The notes below the pieces were generated by a model. It made no database searches. It saw only the letters and a program-made list of their open reading frames with translations, and was not told the DNA's origin. This document shows positions 8,377-17,360 of a DNA stretch of 64,000 nucleotides, one piece after another; the stretch's first letter is position 1, and every line of letters begins with the position of its first letter. A program made the position numbers and the translations under genes. Source of the stretch: an uncultured Clostridia bacterium (GTDB lineage: Bacteria; Bacillota; Clostridia; Lachnospirales; CAMZNU01); contig CAMZNU010000031.1 of NCBI GenBank assembly GCA_947313885.1, positions 1 through 64,000 on the forward strand, given 5' to 3'.

Positions 8377-9690
8377 ATGGATATACGATTAAAAATATTA
8401 GAAGACAGAGAAAAAAGGATTGAAAAAGTACGTGAAGTATTAAGAGAAGAAAAAAAATTAGTAATTACGATAAAGTCTAATATATGTGGAAATGAAAAAA
8501 ATATAAAGGAGACAAATGTATTACTAAGTTATTTTATAAGTGAAGTAAAGAGGAAGTTTAAAGTAAGAGAATACATGAAACATTATAGCTATGACGGTAA
8601 TTATTATATTTTGGTATTAGAAAATGAAAAAGATGAGAAACATGTAAAAAAAGAGCTTATAAAATTAGAAAATTGTAAAGTTGGAAGATTGATAGACTTA
8701 GATTTATATAAAGATGGGTTTAGGTCTATATCAAGATTAGAATTAGGGTTTGAGAAAAGAAAATGTTTAATATGTAATGGAGATTATAATGTATGTAGTA
8801 AGGAAAAAAAACATACAGTGGAAGAAATAATTGTAAAATCAAAAAGTATAGTGCAAGAATTTTTAATAGAAGAAATTAAAAGTATAGCAAAAAATAGTTT
8901 AATGGAAGAAGTGGAAGCGGATCCAAAATTTGGATTAGTAACGAGAAAAAGTAGCGGTAGACATGAAAATATGGATATAGATACTTTTAAAAAGAGCATA
9001 TTAAACCTAGAAAAAAGTATAGAACAATATTTAGAAGAAGGGTTTAAAATAGATAAAAATAGTTTTAAAAAATTAAGGCTAATAGGAATTAAAGCAGAAA
9101 AGAGAATGTTAGAAGCTACAAACGATGTTAATACGCATAAAGGGGCAATATTTATATTAGGGATATTATTACCTAGTGTATTAAACAATGTTTATAATGG
9201 AAAAGAGTTTAAGGAAATAAAAAATAAAGTTCAAATGTTAACAGTAGATATTTTTGAAGATTTTAAAAATATAGAAAGTAAAGAGAAGTTAACGTATGGA
9301 GAAAAAGTATATAAAAAATATGGAATAAATGGAATACGTGGTGAAACGCATAGAGGATTACCGATAGCTTTTGAAGGTGTAGAAAAATTTTCTAACTATG
9401 AAGGTAATAGAAATGATTTAGTAATAAACATTTTATTATTTGTAATGGAGAGGTTAGATGATACGGTAATATTGCATAGAAATGACATAAACATGTTAGA
9501 GTACGTTAAAGATGTAGGAAAAGAAATAAATAAATTAGGTGGATATGAAACTGATATAGGCAAAAAACTAGCATTTAAATATACGAAGAAGTTTATAGAA
9601 TTGAATATTTCGCCAGGAGGTAGTGCAGACATTACAATGTCTATATTGTTATTATTAAAAATAAAAGAGAGATTTTATAAGGTGGAATAG
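8377..9690 (+). CDS. citXG: Fused CitX-CitG: citrate lyase prosthetic-group transferase and synthase
   Basis: 437-aa bifunctional protein. The N-terminal ~160 residues match CitX (holo-ACP synthase; GRLIDLDLY, then the Cys/His-rich RKCLICNGDYNVCS). The C-terminal ~270 residues match CitG (triphosphoribosyl-dephospho-CoA synthase; GINGIRGETHRG and SPGGSADITMS). Together they make and attach the phosphoribosyl-dephospho-CoA group to CitD. Fusions of this kind are known in some citrate lyase operons. The start codon lies two bases after the citF stop with no clear Shine-Dalgarno, so translation is probably coupled to citF. Confidence 0.9.
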   Translation: MDIRLKILEDREKRIEKVREVLREEKKLVITIKSNICGNEKNIKETNVLLSYFISEVKRKFKVREYMKHYSYDGNYYILVLENEKDEKHVKKELIKLENCKVGRLIDLDLYKDGFRSISRLELGFEKRKCLICNGDYNVCSKEKKHTVEEIIVKSKSIVQEFLIEEIKSIAKNSLMEEVEADPKFGLVTRKSSGRHENMDIDTFKKSILNLEKSIEQYLEEGFKIDKNSFKKLRLIGIKAEKRMLEATNDVNTHKGAIFILGILLPSVLNNVYNGKEFKEIKNKVQMLTVDIFEDFKNIESKEKLTYGEKVYKKYGINGIRGETHRGLPIAFEGVEKFSNYEGNRNDLVINILLFVMERLDDTVILHRNDINMLEYVKDVGKEINKLGGYETDIGKKLAFKYTKKFIELNISPGGSADITMSILLLLKIKERFYKVE

Positions 9691-9692
9691 CT

Positions 9693-10721
9693 ATGTATTA
9701 TGAAAAAGTACTGTTAAACACTAAGAAGCAACTAGTTGAATATCAAAATTTATTAGAAGCTGCAGGCTTAAAGTATGAGGAAAAAAAGTACAAGTTAGGT
9801 GTGTATTTAAATAAAGAATTAGTAGGTGGAATAAGTTTTGAAGAAAATTGTATTTTACAATTAGTAGTGAGGGAAGAGTTTAAGGGAAAAGGAATAAGTA
9901 ATATTTTAATTTCAGAAGTTATAAAATATGCATTTACCATAAATATTTTTCATTTATTCGTATATACAAAACCAGATAATGAAAAACAGTTTAACGATCT
10001 AGGATTTCATACGATAATAAAAGTAGATAACGTAGTTTTTTTAGAAAATAAAAGAAATGGTATAGTAGATTATTGTAAAGAATTAGAAAGTAAAAAAGTA
10101 GCAGGAGAAAAAATAGGATCGTTAGTAATGAATTTAAACCCTATAACATTGGGTCATAAATATTTAATAGATAAAGCGTTAGAGAGATGTGATCATGTGC
10201 ATATATTTGTAGTTAAGGAAAATAAGTCAGTATTTGAATATGAAGATAGATATAGGTTATTGAAAGAAGTAGTTAAAGATTATGAAGATGTTACAGTGCA
10301 TAATGGTAGTGAATATATTATATCGACGGCAACATTTCCAACTTATTTTATAAAGAGTGAGGAATGTATATCAGATGCCTATGCTAAGTTAGATACTAAT
10401 ATATTTGGAAAATATATTAGTAAGGCGCTTAATATTAACTATAGGTATGTAGGGACAGAACCATACTGTAAGACAACGAATGTATATAATAAAAACTTAA
10501 AAGAAGAACTACCTAAATATGGCGTAGTAGTGGAAGAAATAAGTAGAATAGAAATAGAGAGTAATACTATTAGTGCATCTAAAGTACGTGAATTAATAAA
10601 AAAAGGCGAGGTAGAAGAAAGTTATAAATTTCTGCCAAATGCAACGAAGGAATTTTTAAAAACAGAAAAAGGTAAGGCAACAATAAAAAAAATAGAAGGT
10701 AGCGGAATAAGAAGACATTAA
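9693..10721 (+). CDS. citC: [Citrate (pro-3S)-lyase] ligase
   Basis: 342-aa acetate:citrate lyase ligase. It activates the enzyme by acetylating the prosthetic group of CitD using ATP and acetate. The N-terminal part (about residues 1-120) looks like a GNAT-type domain (EEFKGKGISNIL). The nucleotidyltransferase part begins at MNLNPITLGHKYLI (the T/HxGH-type motif) and ends with ISASKVRELIKKG, a motif shared with cytidylyltransferase-like ligases. It overlaps no neighbour and follows citXG after two bases. Confidence 0.94.
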   Translation: MYYEKVLLNTKKQLVEYQNLLEAAGLKYEEKKYKLGVYLNKELVGGISFEENCILQLVVREEFKGKGISNILISEVIKYAFTINIFHLFVYTKPDNEKQFNDLGFHTIIKVDNVVFLENKRNGIVDYCKELESKKVAGEKIGSLVMNLNPITLGHKYLIDKALERCDHVHIFVVKENKSVFEYEDRYRLLKEVVKDYEDVTVHNGSEYIISTATFPTYFIKSEECISDAYAKLDTNIFGKYISKALNINYRYVGTEPYCKTTNVYNKNLKEELPKYGVVVEEISRIEIESNTISASKVRELIKKGEVEESYKFLPNATKEFLKTEKGKATIKKIEGSGIRRH

Positions 10722-10734
10722 AAGGGAGGTACAT

Positions 10735-11010
10735 ATGGAAATTTTAAGACCGTCAATAGTAGGAAGTGTAGAATCAAATGATATACTTATCCAAATAGAA
10801 AAAGGTAACGGAATAAAAATAAATTTAGAAAGTTCTGTTAAAAAACAATATGGAGAAGATATAGAAAAAGTTATAATAGACACATTAAAGGAATTAAATG
10901 TAAAAAATGCACAAATAACAGCAACAGATAAAGGAGCATTAGATTTTACTATTGTAGCTAGAATGAAAACAGTAATAAAAAGAGCGACAAAAAAAGGTGA
11001 TGTTGCATAA
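10735..11010 (+). CDS. citD: Citrate lyase acyl carrier protein (gamma subunit)
   Basis: 91-aa carrier. GSVESNDILIQI near the N-terminus contains the serine (Ser14 in this numbering) that carries the phosphoribosyl-dephospho-CoA group in characterised CitD proteins. The C-terminal half (ALDFTIVARMKTVIKRA) also matches the family. Its position at the end of the operon is unusual, because citD often precedes citE, but all lyase subunits are present. Confidence 0.93.
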   Translation: MEILRPSIVGSVESNDILIQIEKGNGIKINLESSVKKQYGEDIEKVIIDTLKELNVKNAQITATDKGALDFTIVARMKTVIKRATKKGDVA

Positions 11011-11088
11011 AAAAATAAAAACGGATAATAATATGTATATATATTAAAAGTACATAAGTATATATATAGACGAAATTAAACAAAATTG

Positions 11089-11144
11089 TTGATAATAGTT
11101 TAATAACGTTATATTATAAGATTGTGTTGTACATATGTATACAA
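11089..11144 (+). promoter_or_regulatory. Promoter and operator of the citrate carrier gene
   Basis: TTGATA (11089-11094), a 17-nt spacer and TATTAT (11112-11117) form the promoter. The inverted repeat TTGTACATATGTATACAA (11127-11144) follows, and its inner 16 bp match the oadA operator at 14 positions. The distance from the -10 box to TGTA is 11 nt at both sites. Confidence 0.7.
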
Positions 11145-11166
11145 ATTATAAAAAATAGGAGGATTT

Positions 11167-12528
11167 ATGAAAAATCTTAATTTAAAAGGGATACCATTTA
11201 TAACATTTGCATTTTTATTAGTAATATCAATATTTCTAATGTATATGCCAGTTTATGAGTATGGTGATAATGGAGCAATAGAAAATGTAGTTTACGGTGG
11301 GTACATAAGAAATAACTTTTTAATAAGTTTTTCTTTACTAGCGGTATTTGGTATTTTATTTGGAGAAATAGGAAACAGAATACCAATATGGAATAAATAT
11401 ATTGGAGGAGGAACAATATTAGTATTTTTTGTTGCTTCAATTTTTTCAACTTACGGATTATTACCAGAAACATTTTTAGATACAACAAAAGTATTTTATA
11501 ATAAGTCACCAGTTAGATTTTTAGAATTATTTATACCAGCGTTAATAGTTGGATCTGTTTTAACAGTAAATAGAAAAATTTTATTAAAATCTATTAAAGG
11601 ATACTTACCATTAATAATTATAGGTGTTATAGGAGCTACAGTTGCGGGTTCAATAGTTGGGTTATTATTTGGAAAAAGTATAGGAGAAATTTTATCTAAC
11701 TATGTATTACCAATTATGGGTGGAGGAACAGGAGCAGGAGCTATTCCAATGGCAGAAATGTGGCAATCAGCAAACGGTGCAACGGAAGAAGCAACTAAAA
11801 ACTGGTTAGCATTTTCTTTATCTATATTAACAATAGCTAATATATTTGCTATATTAACAGGAGCATTATTAAATGTACTAGGACAAAAGAAACCAGATTT
11901 AACAGGTAACGGTCAATTGTTAATGGACGATGAAGATGGAACGAAAATTGAAAAAGAAGCATGGGAAGATGTAAAAGCGACACAAGAAACATTTACAGGA
12001 GCATTAATATTTACAGGTATTTTATTTGCTTTTTCTCATTTCATATCAGAAATTTGGGAACAGTTTGTACCAGCATTTTCATTACATCGTTTAGCAGTAT
12101 TAGTTATTTTAGTAATTTTTATGAACGTGTTAAACATTGTACCAGACGTTGTTAAATCAGGTGCAAAATCAATGCAAACATTTTTTGTTAAAAATACATT
12201 ATGGATATTAATGGCGGCAGTAGGAATGTCTACAAACTTCCAAGAAATTATAGATGCATTTACACCAGCAAATGCACTAATAGCATTAGCAATAGTATTA
12301 GGTGCTACTGTATCAATAATGTTCACAGCTAAAATATTTAAATTCTATCCGATAGAAGCAGCAATATCAGCAGGGCTATGTATGGCTAACCGTGGTGGTA
12401 GTGGAGATATAGCGGTATTAGGTGCAGCAGATAGAATGGTACTTATTTCTTTTGCGCAAATATCATCACGTATAGGTGGTGCTATGATGTTAATAACAGC
12501 TAGTATTTTATTTGGAATGTTCTCATAG
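11167..12528 (+). CDS. citS: 2-hydroxycarboxylate (citrate/malate) carrier, CitS family
   Basis: 453-aa membrane transporter of the 2HCT family (CitS, CitP, MleP, MaeN). The two glycine-rich re-entrant regions typical of the family are visible: MGGGTGAGAIPMAEMW and MANRGGSGDIAVLG. About 11 hydrophobic segments can be counted. It follows the lyase operon under its own promoter with the same operator, so it most likely imports citrate (Na+ symport in CitS, exchange in CitP). The exact substrate and coupling ion are inferred. Confidence 0.9.
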   Translation: MKNLNLKGIPFITFAFLLVISIFLMYMPVYEYGDNGAIENVVYGGYIRNNFLISFSLLAVFGILFGEIGNRIPIWNKYIGGGTILVFFVASIFSTYGLLPETFLDTTKVFYNKSPVRFLELFIPALIVGSVLTVNRKILLKSIKGYLPLIIIGVIGATVAGSIVGLLFGKSIGEILSNYVLPIMGGGTGAGAIPMAEMWQSANGATEEATKNWLAFSLSILTIANIFAILTGALLNVLGQKKPDLTGNGQLLMDDEDGTKIEKEAWEDVKATQETFTGALIFTGILFAFSHFISEIWEQFVPAFSLHRLAVLVILVIFMNVLNIVPDVVKSGAKSMQTFFVKNTLWILMAAVGMSTNFQEIIDAFTPANALIALAIVLGATVSIMFTAKIFKFYPIEAAISAGLCMANRGGSGDIAVLGAADRMVLISFAQISSRIGGAMMLITASILFGMFS

Positions 12529-12561
12529 AAAATATTAAAACAAATAAAATAATAAAATAAT

Positions 12562-12607
12562 AAAAAAGATGACTACGTATTATAAATATACGCAGTCATC
12601 TTTTTTA
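12562..12607 (+). terminator. Terminator after the citrate carrier gene
   Basis: AAGATGACTACGTAT / ATACGCAGTCATCTT hairpin followed by six or more T residues; ends the citrate locus. Confidence 0.9.
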
Positions 12608-12736
12608 TTGCATTGTAAAATGAGAATATCATAACATGTGTTAAATGCAATTAAATAAAATATAATTAATTGATGTAAATAGTAATATAAAAATATATAA
12701 TAGTACTATAAACTAAATAAATTATTAGGGGGACAT

Positions 12737-15055
12737 ATGGGAAAAGAAATAAGATGTTACGATTTTACAAAAGAAATAAAAGAAACAGAAGAAGCATTTA
12801 ATAAATATATTAATAAAAGAAAAGAAGGACAGTATAAAACTACTATAGGTAAAAAAGAAAATAAAAACGGAAAAAACGTAATAAAAGTTACCCATGAATA
12901 TGAAACATACATTGATGAAATCACTTATGTATATAAAACAAGTGATGAAGTAAATAAAATATTTAATGAAGGTGGGGATATAAACATAAATGGGTGTTTT
13001 ATAGAAAAATTTAAATATAAAAGGGAAAAAAATAGAAAAGAAATAACAGAGTTACGAGCAGGAGCTTGCCTATGGAATGGAGACACATCATTTATAAATT
13101 TAAACATAACTAAAGGTGATAAATATTTTAATAATTCAATTTTTTTAGGTGTGGCAAGTTTTAGAGGAGTTAGGTTTGGAAAAGGAAATATAAATTTTGA
13201 AGAATCAGAATTTGAAGGAAAAGCAGACTTTAGTTTTGCAATATTTGAAAAAGGAAGAAAAAGCTTTAAATCATCAAAATTTCAAAAAGTAAATTTTAAA
13301 CAAACAGATTTTGGAGAAGGAAATATAAGTTTTGATGAAGCAGAATTTGAAGGAAAAGCAGACTTTAGTTTTGCAAAATTCAGAGAAGGACAAAAAATCT
13401 TTGCTTTCGCAAAATTTCAAGAAGTAAGTTTTCAAGAAACAGATTTTGGAGAAGGAAAAATAAGTTTTGATGAAGCAGAATTTGAAGGAAAAGCAGACTT
13501 TAGCTACGCCACGTTCGGAGAAGGACAAAAAAGCTTTACTTTATCAAAATTTCAAGAAGTAAGTTTTCAAGAAACAGATTTCGGAAAAGGAAATATATTT
13601 TTAGATGAAGCAGAATTTGAAGAAAAAGCAGACTTTAGCTACGCCATATTTGGAGAAGGACAAAAAAGCTTTACTTTAGCAAAATTTCAAGAAGTAAGTT
13701 TTCAAGAAACAGACTTTGGGAAAGGAAATATATTTTTAGATGAAGCAGAATTTGAAGAAAAAGCAGATTTTAGCCACGCAAAATTCGGAGAAGGAGAAAA
13801 AAACTTTAAATTAGCAAAATTTCAAGAAGTAAGTTTTAAAGAAACAGATTTTGGGAAAGGAGAAATAAGTTTTGATGAAGCAGAATTTGAAGAAAAAGCA
13901 GATTTTAGCCACGCAAAATTCGGAGAAGGAAATGTAATATTTGAAAAATCAGAATTTGAAGGAAAAGCAGATTTTAGCCACGCGATATTTGAAAAAGGTA
14001 TAAAAAACTTTACATTAGCAAAATTTAAAGAAGTTGATTTTATACAGACAAGTTTCGGAGAAGGAAATGTAATATTTGAAAAATCAGAATTTGAAGGAAA
14101 AGCAGATTTTAGTTTAGCAATATTTGAGAAAGGTATAAAAAATTTCAGTTTAACAAAATTTAAAGAAGTAACTTTTCTAAGAACAGATTTTGGAGAAGAG
14201 GATATATATTTTACAGGAACTATATTTAGCGAATCGCCAGAAATGAAATATACGAAATTTACTCGTGGTATAACAATATTTACAAATATAAAATGCGAAA
14301 AACTATATTTTTATAATGCAGAAATATACCAATTAGAATTTATAACATTAGAAATAGAAAAAATAAGTTTTGATGAATGTATATTTAAAGATAATTGTTT
14401 ATATCGTTTTAGGGATACACCAAAAACAAAAACAGAAACTTTAGAAATTAAATACTCTATAATAGAAAAAGTATTGAATTTAAAAAGTGTAGAATATGAA
14501 AAATTAACGTTAGAAGGTACAACTATATTAGGGGAGTTACATTTAGAACTTAAAGAATGTAAACATGGAATAGAAAATTATAAAAATCCTACAGATAAAA
14601 ATGAAATACAAAAAAACAATATAAGCAAAAAAAATCAATATAATATATTAAAAGAAAATTTCCGTAAACAAGGTAAATATGAAGAAGAATGGATATCACA
14701 TTTTGAATTTTCAAAATATGATATGGAAACTAGTTCATGGCTTGGTAAAAAACCTAAACTATGGATTTCAGAAGTAGTAGGAAAACATGGAACTAATCCA
14801 ATGGAAGTACTTGGTGTAGCTATATTTATTATAGTAGCATTCGGATTTATATTTAGCTTTATGTATATAGAAAATGGTTATATGAAAAATATTCCTAGTG
14901 GAATGTACTTTAGTGGAATAACTTTTCTTACTATAGGGTATGGCGATATATCACCATATGGTATATTTGAATTATTAACAGTACTAGAAGGTTTTTTAGG
15001 AATAACAACAATGTCATATTTCTTAGTAGTATTATCAAAAAAAGTATTAAAATAA
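12737..15055 (+). CDS. Pentapeptide-repeat protein fused to a K+ channel pore
   Basis: 772-aa protein in three parts. Residues ~1-140 are charged and of unknown fold. Residues ~140-495 are phenylalanine-rich pentapeptide-like repeats (ADFSF, AKFRE and similar) arranged in 45-residue higher-order units; such repeats fold into a right-handed quadrilateral beta helix. The C-terminus has two membrane helices (about 694-716 and 745-768) around a pore loop TFLTIGYGDISPYG, which contains the K+ selectivity filter. The large repeat domain precedes the membrane part and is probably cytoplasmic. Pentapeptide/Ion_trans_2 combinations are known, but the ligand or signal sensed is not. It is monocistronic, behind AGGGGG. 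Confidence 0.85.
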   Translation: MGKEIRCYDFTKEIKETEEAFNKYINKRKEGQYKTTIGKKENKNGKNVIKVTHEYETYIDEITYVYKTSDEVNKIFNEGGDININGCFIEKFKYKREKNRKEITELRAGACLWNGDTSFINLNITKGDKYFNNSIFLGVASFRGVRFGKGNINFEESEFEGKADFSFAIFEKGRKSFKSSKFQKVNFKQTDFGEGNISFDEAEFEGKADFSFAKFREGQKIFAFAKFQEVSFQETDFGEGKISFDEAEFEGKADFSYATFGEGQKSFTLSKFQEVSFQETDFGKGNIFLDEAEFEEKADFSYAIFGEGQKSFTLAKFQEVSFQETDFGKGNIFLDEAEFEEKADFSHAKFGEGEKNFKLAKFQEVSFKETDFGKGEISFDEAEFEEKADFSHAKFGEGNVIFEKSEFEGKADFSHAIFEKGIKNFTLAKFKEVDFIQTSFGEGNVIFEKSEFEGKADFSLAIFEKGIKNFSLTKFKEVTFLRTDFGEEDIYFTGTIFSESPEMKYTKFTRGITIFTNIKCEKLYFYNAEIYQLEFITLEIEKISFDECIFKDNCLYRFRDTPKTKTETLEIKYSIIEKVLNLKSVEYEKLTLEGTTILGELHLELKECKHGIENYKNPTDKNEIQKNNISKKNQYNILKENFRKQGKYEEEWISHFEFSKYDMETSSWLGKKPKLWISEVVGKHGTNPMEVLGVAIFIIVAFGFIFSFMYIENGYMKNIPSGMYFSGITFLTIGYGDISPYGIFELLTVLEGFLGITTMSYFLVVLSKKVLK
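13195..14215 (+). repeat. 135-bp tandem repeats inside the pentapeptide channel gene
   Basis: The string GATGAAGCAGAATTTGA recurs at about 13334, 13469, 13604, 13739 and 13874, exactly 135 bp (45 codons) apart, with more diverged units before and after. Sequence between units is nearly identical over long stretches, indicating recent expansion by unequal recombination or slippage. Confidence 0.92.
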
Positions 15056-15744
15056 CTTATATAAAACACATAACATAATTTTATAATGTTAACTACTGTA
15101 AATTATATAGACAGTACATAAATAAATATTATTATATACTATGGGAAACAATTTAAATTAAGAAAATAAAAGATAATAATCGTTACTTTAAAAGACTTAT
15201 AAATTAAAGAGGGTAGAAAGTATAAAAAATAAAAAAACAACATTGTAAAAAATATGCACATTGTAGTATCTGGTGATATTATGAGAGAGTCAGAACCAAT
15301 GGTTATTGAAAAAAATGCAGATAAAAGTATCTACAAAGACGGTCGATTTTTTGGTGTTATGTTAACCGAATATGAAAATAATTAATAAAAAATATAAGAA
15401 AATAATGTAATATAAAAAAATAGAAATGATATAACTATAGGTGAAAAAGAAAAAACTAAATTGCTACTAAAGGGTATTCTAACATATTTGAGATTTTCAA
15501 TATGGGAGAGGGAATAGACTATATATTAGCAAAGATATTAGAAATAATATTTGGATAAAACATTAAAGAAGGCGAAGTAAGTTAAAGAAATAATATAATA
15601 AAATAGTAGTTTATAAAACAGAAGGTATAGTAATAGATGGAGTATTATTATCTTTTGTTATTGAAGTATGTAAAAGTTTGTGTGATTTTTACTATCATAT
15701 TTTTAAATCTATATTATAGCAAATATTTAGAGATGGGAGAAAAC
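15056..15744. other. Gene-poor interval with decayed coding sequence
   Basis: About 690 bp between the channel gene and a small membrane protein. It contains a 43-codon ORF without an RBS (listed separately) and several short in-frame stretches interrupted by stops, for example NMGEGIDYILAKILEIIFG near 15500. No transposase or known family could be recognised. It looks like the eroded remains of one or more accessory genes. Confidence 0.45.
15254..15385 (+). pseudogene. 43-codon ORF, probable gene remnant
   Basis: The ORF reads MHIVVSGDIMRESEPMVIEK and ends ...FFGVMLTEYENN. Its composition is protein-like rather than random AT sequence, but there is no Shine-Dalgarno and the surroundings are decayed. 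It is too short for a family call. It could instead be a small intact gene. Confidence 0.3.
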
Positions 15745-15888
15745 ATGGAATATGAAATATATGGAGTAGATACGGGGTTTACTGTAGCGGAGTTTTTTGC
15801 TATAGGGTTATTTATAACATTTGTAGTACTTATAATATATTTGTTAATTAAAGCATTAAAGAAATGTATAAAAGCGTTATATAAATAG
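15745..15888 (+). CDS. Small single-span membrane protein
   Basis: 47-aa protein with one hydrophobic helix (about residues 14-36) and a basic C-terminus (KALKKCIKALYK). The track gives an 83-codon ORF from 15637, but GGGAG five bases before the ATG at 15745 supports the shorter form. Function is unknown. The size and layout resemble small membrane toxins or sporulation/stress peptides, but no family is recognised. Confidence 0.45.
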   Translation: MEYEIYGVDTGFTVAEFFAIGLFITFVVLIIYLLIKALKKCIKALYK

Positions 15889-16035
15889 ATGACAAACAAA
15901 AAAACAGTTAGAATATATTAGTATTTATATTATTAGGTAACAAAACAGAAGAAATAAACTATATAAAAACATATGATGAGCATATTTAAGTAAAAAGAAG
16001 AGTGCGAAGATGATAAGGAAATAAATATATTTATT

Positions 16036-16064
16036 CAAAAAAAAGAGCTTTCAGCTCTTTTTTT
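16036..16064 (+). terminator. Intrinsic terminator
   Basis: AAAAGAGCT TTC AGCTCTTTT hairpin with a following T run, in the gap before the envelope-protein cluster. Confidence 0.8.
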
Positions 16065-16095
16065 ATATACAAAACCAAATAATGTAAAAAATATG

Positions 16096-16143
16096 TTGAA
16101 AATTTATAAATAAGTATATATACTTATAAATAAGTATATATAC
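16096..16143 (+). promoter_or_regulatory. Promoter overlapped by a perfect 20-bp tandem repeat
   Basis: TTGAAA (16096-16101), a 17-nt spacer and TATACT (16119-16124) form a good promoter. A perfect direct repeat of 20 bp (16104-16123 and 16124-16143) covers the spacer, the -10 box and the first transcribed bases. Each copy contains the 10-bp palindrome GTATATATAC, so this may be a double operator for an unknown repressor. Confidence 0.55.
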
Positions 16144-16182
16144 CAATAAGGAAAATTATTGTGTATATAGGAGGGTTTTATC

Positions 16183-16917
16183 ATGAAAAGAAATCAATTA
16201 AAAAGATTAAAAGTGGTGGCGCTAGTACCAATGACATTAATAGGAGCATTAGGGGGGAATGTAAAAATATATGCTAAAGAAGGGGATGGAGTACAACAAA
16301 AAATGGCAGTAGTGCAATTAAAAAAAGTACCAGATGGAATGGAATTAGAAGATATAACAGAAGAAGAACAAAAAGAAATATTCAATAATTTACATAAAGA
16401 GCCAGAAGAAATAACAGATATAAAAATAATAGAAGTAGAAGAAATACCAGACGATGTAAAAGTAGTAGAAGTAGAAGAACAAAAAGCAAATGAGTTTGTA
16501 GAAAAAGTAGAGAACTTTAAAAGTGATAACGAATATAAAGCAACTGAAGTAGTAGTAGAGTATAAATCAAAACGATTACTTAGGAGTTATATAAAGGACG
16601 ATTTTAAAGTTGGATATATAAGTGGGGCAAATTACTGGACAAGAGCAGATGAGCTAACAATAAAAGAAGGAACATCAGTAGTTTTTTTAGCAAATATGAA
16701 ACTAGGAGAAAAATATGGAATAGAAGGAACGCTAAATAATACGAAGGTAGTAGAACAAAAATTTTATAATAAAAAGGGTAAAAAAATGAAACCATATGTA
16801 ACAGAAAAAGTAAAGCATTTAGTATATGAAATAGTAGATCCTTATGGACGAAAAGAGACAGTAATTATACGTGAAATAATATATGGTTATGGTAGTATAG
16901 AAATAGCGTATAAATAG
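16183..16917 (+). CDS. Secreted protein of unknown function
   Basis: 244-aa protein with an N-terminal signal peptide (basic MKRNQLKRLK, then a hydrophobic stretch to about residue 31, cleavage probably after YAKE or nearby). The mature part is acidic and Glu/Val-rich (residues ~40-130), followed by a more mixed C-terminal domain (YISGANYWTRADELTIKEG). No catalytic motif or known repeat is recognised. It has a good AGGAGG and its own promoter with a duplicated palindrome. It heads a run of three exported or membrane-anchored proteins. Confidence 0.6.
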   Translation: MKRNQLKRLKVVALVPMTLIGALGGNVKIYAKEGDGVQQKMAVVQLKKVPDGMELEDITEEEQKEIFNNLHKEPEEITDIKIIEVEEIPDDVKVVEVEEQKANEFVEKVENFKSDNEYKATEVVVEYKSKRLLRSYIKDDFKVGYISGANYWTRADELTIKEGTSVVFLANMKLGEKYGIEGTLNNTKVVEQKFYNKKGKKMKPYVTEKVKHLVYEIVDPYGRKETVIIREIIYGYGSIEIAYK

Positions 16918-16966
16918 AAATAACTAAATATTATTAGAATGTAAAAAAGAAGGTGAAAAAATTAAA

Positions 16967-17338
16967 ATGGAAAAACTAGCAAAAATATTAACAAAACTAG
17001 CAAAAGTAACAACGGTATTAAGTATAGTAACAATTTTACTAACGACGATTACTGTAAAATTTATTATACCAATAAGTAGAGAGACGCATGTAATGACGTT
17101 TAGAAATACAGGTATGGGTTTACTTGTTATTGGAAATTCAAATGGTACAAAAACAACTTTAAAAGAAGATGGTACAGTAATTATAAAAAATCCAAATGGT
17201 GAAGAAATAATTTTAGAAAAAAAATATACGCAAGAAGATGTAGAGCATAGTTATAGCGGAGTAAATAAAATCAAAAATGGTAAAGATGTAGAGATGATTA
17301 AATTGGATGGTAAAGTGATAGAGTTTGAAATATTTTAA
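16967..17338 (+). CDS. Membrane-anchored protein with beta-hairpin-like tail
   Basis: 123-aa protein. One membrane helix (about residues 14-36) is followed by an extracellular part with alternating DG/NG turns (LKEDGTVIIKNPNGEEI, LDGKVIEFEI), which suggests repeated beta strands. The turn spacing resembles the G-box repeats of TCP10/CENP-J C-terminal domains, but this is a resemblance only. It lies 50 bp after the secreted protein and is probably co-transcribed. The Shine-Dalgarno AAGGTG is rather far from the ATG. Confidence 0.5.
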   Translation: MEKLAKILTKLAKVTTVLSIVTILLTTITVKFIIPISRETHVMTFRNTGMGLLVIGNSNGTKTTLKEDGTVIIKNPNGEEIILEKKYTQEDVEHSYSGVNKIKNGKDVEMIKLDGKVIEFEIF

Positions 17339-17360
17339 AAGTTAGAAAGGGAATTAAATT

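Noticed and set aside
13195-14215. CRISPR-like or intergenic repeat array
   Set aside because: The 135-bp units are in frame and encode pentapeptide repeats of one long protein.
15637-15888. Long form (83 aa) of the small membrane protein
   Set aside because: No Shine-Dalgarno at 15637; GGGAG just before 15745 supports the 47-aa form.
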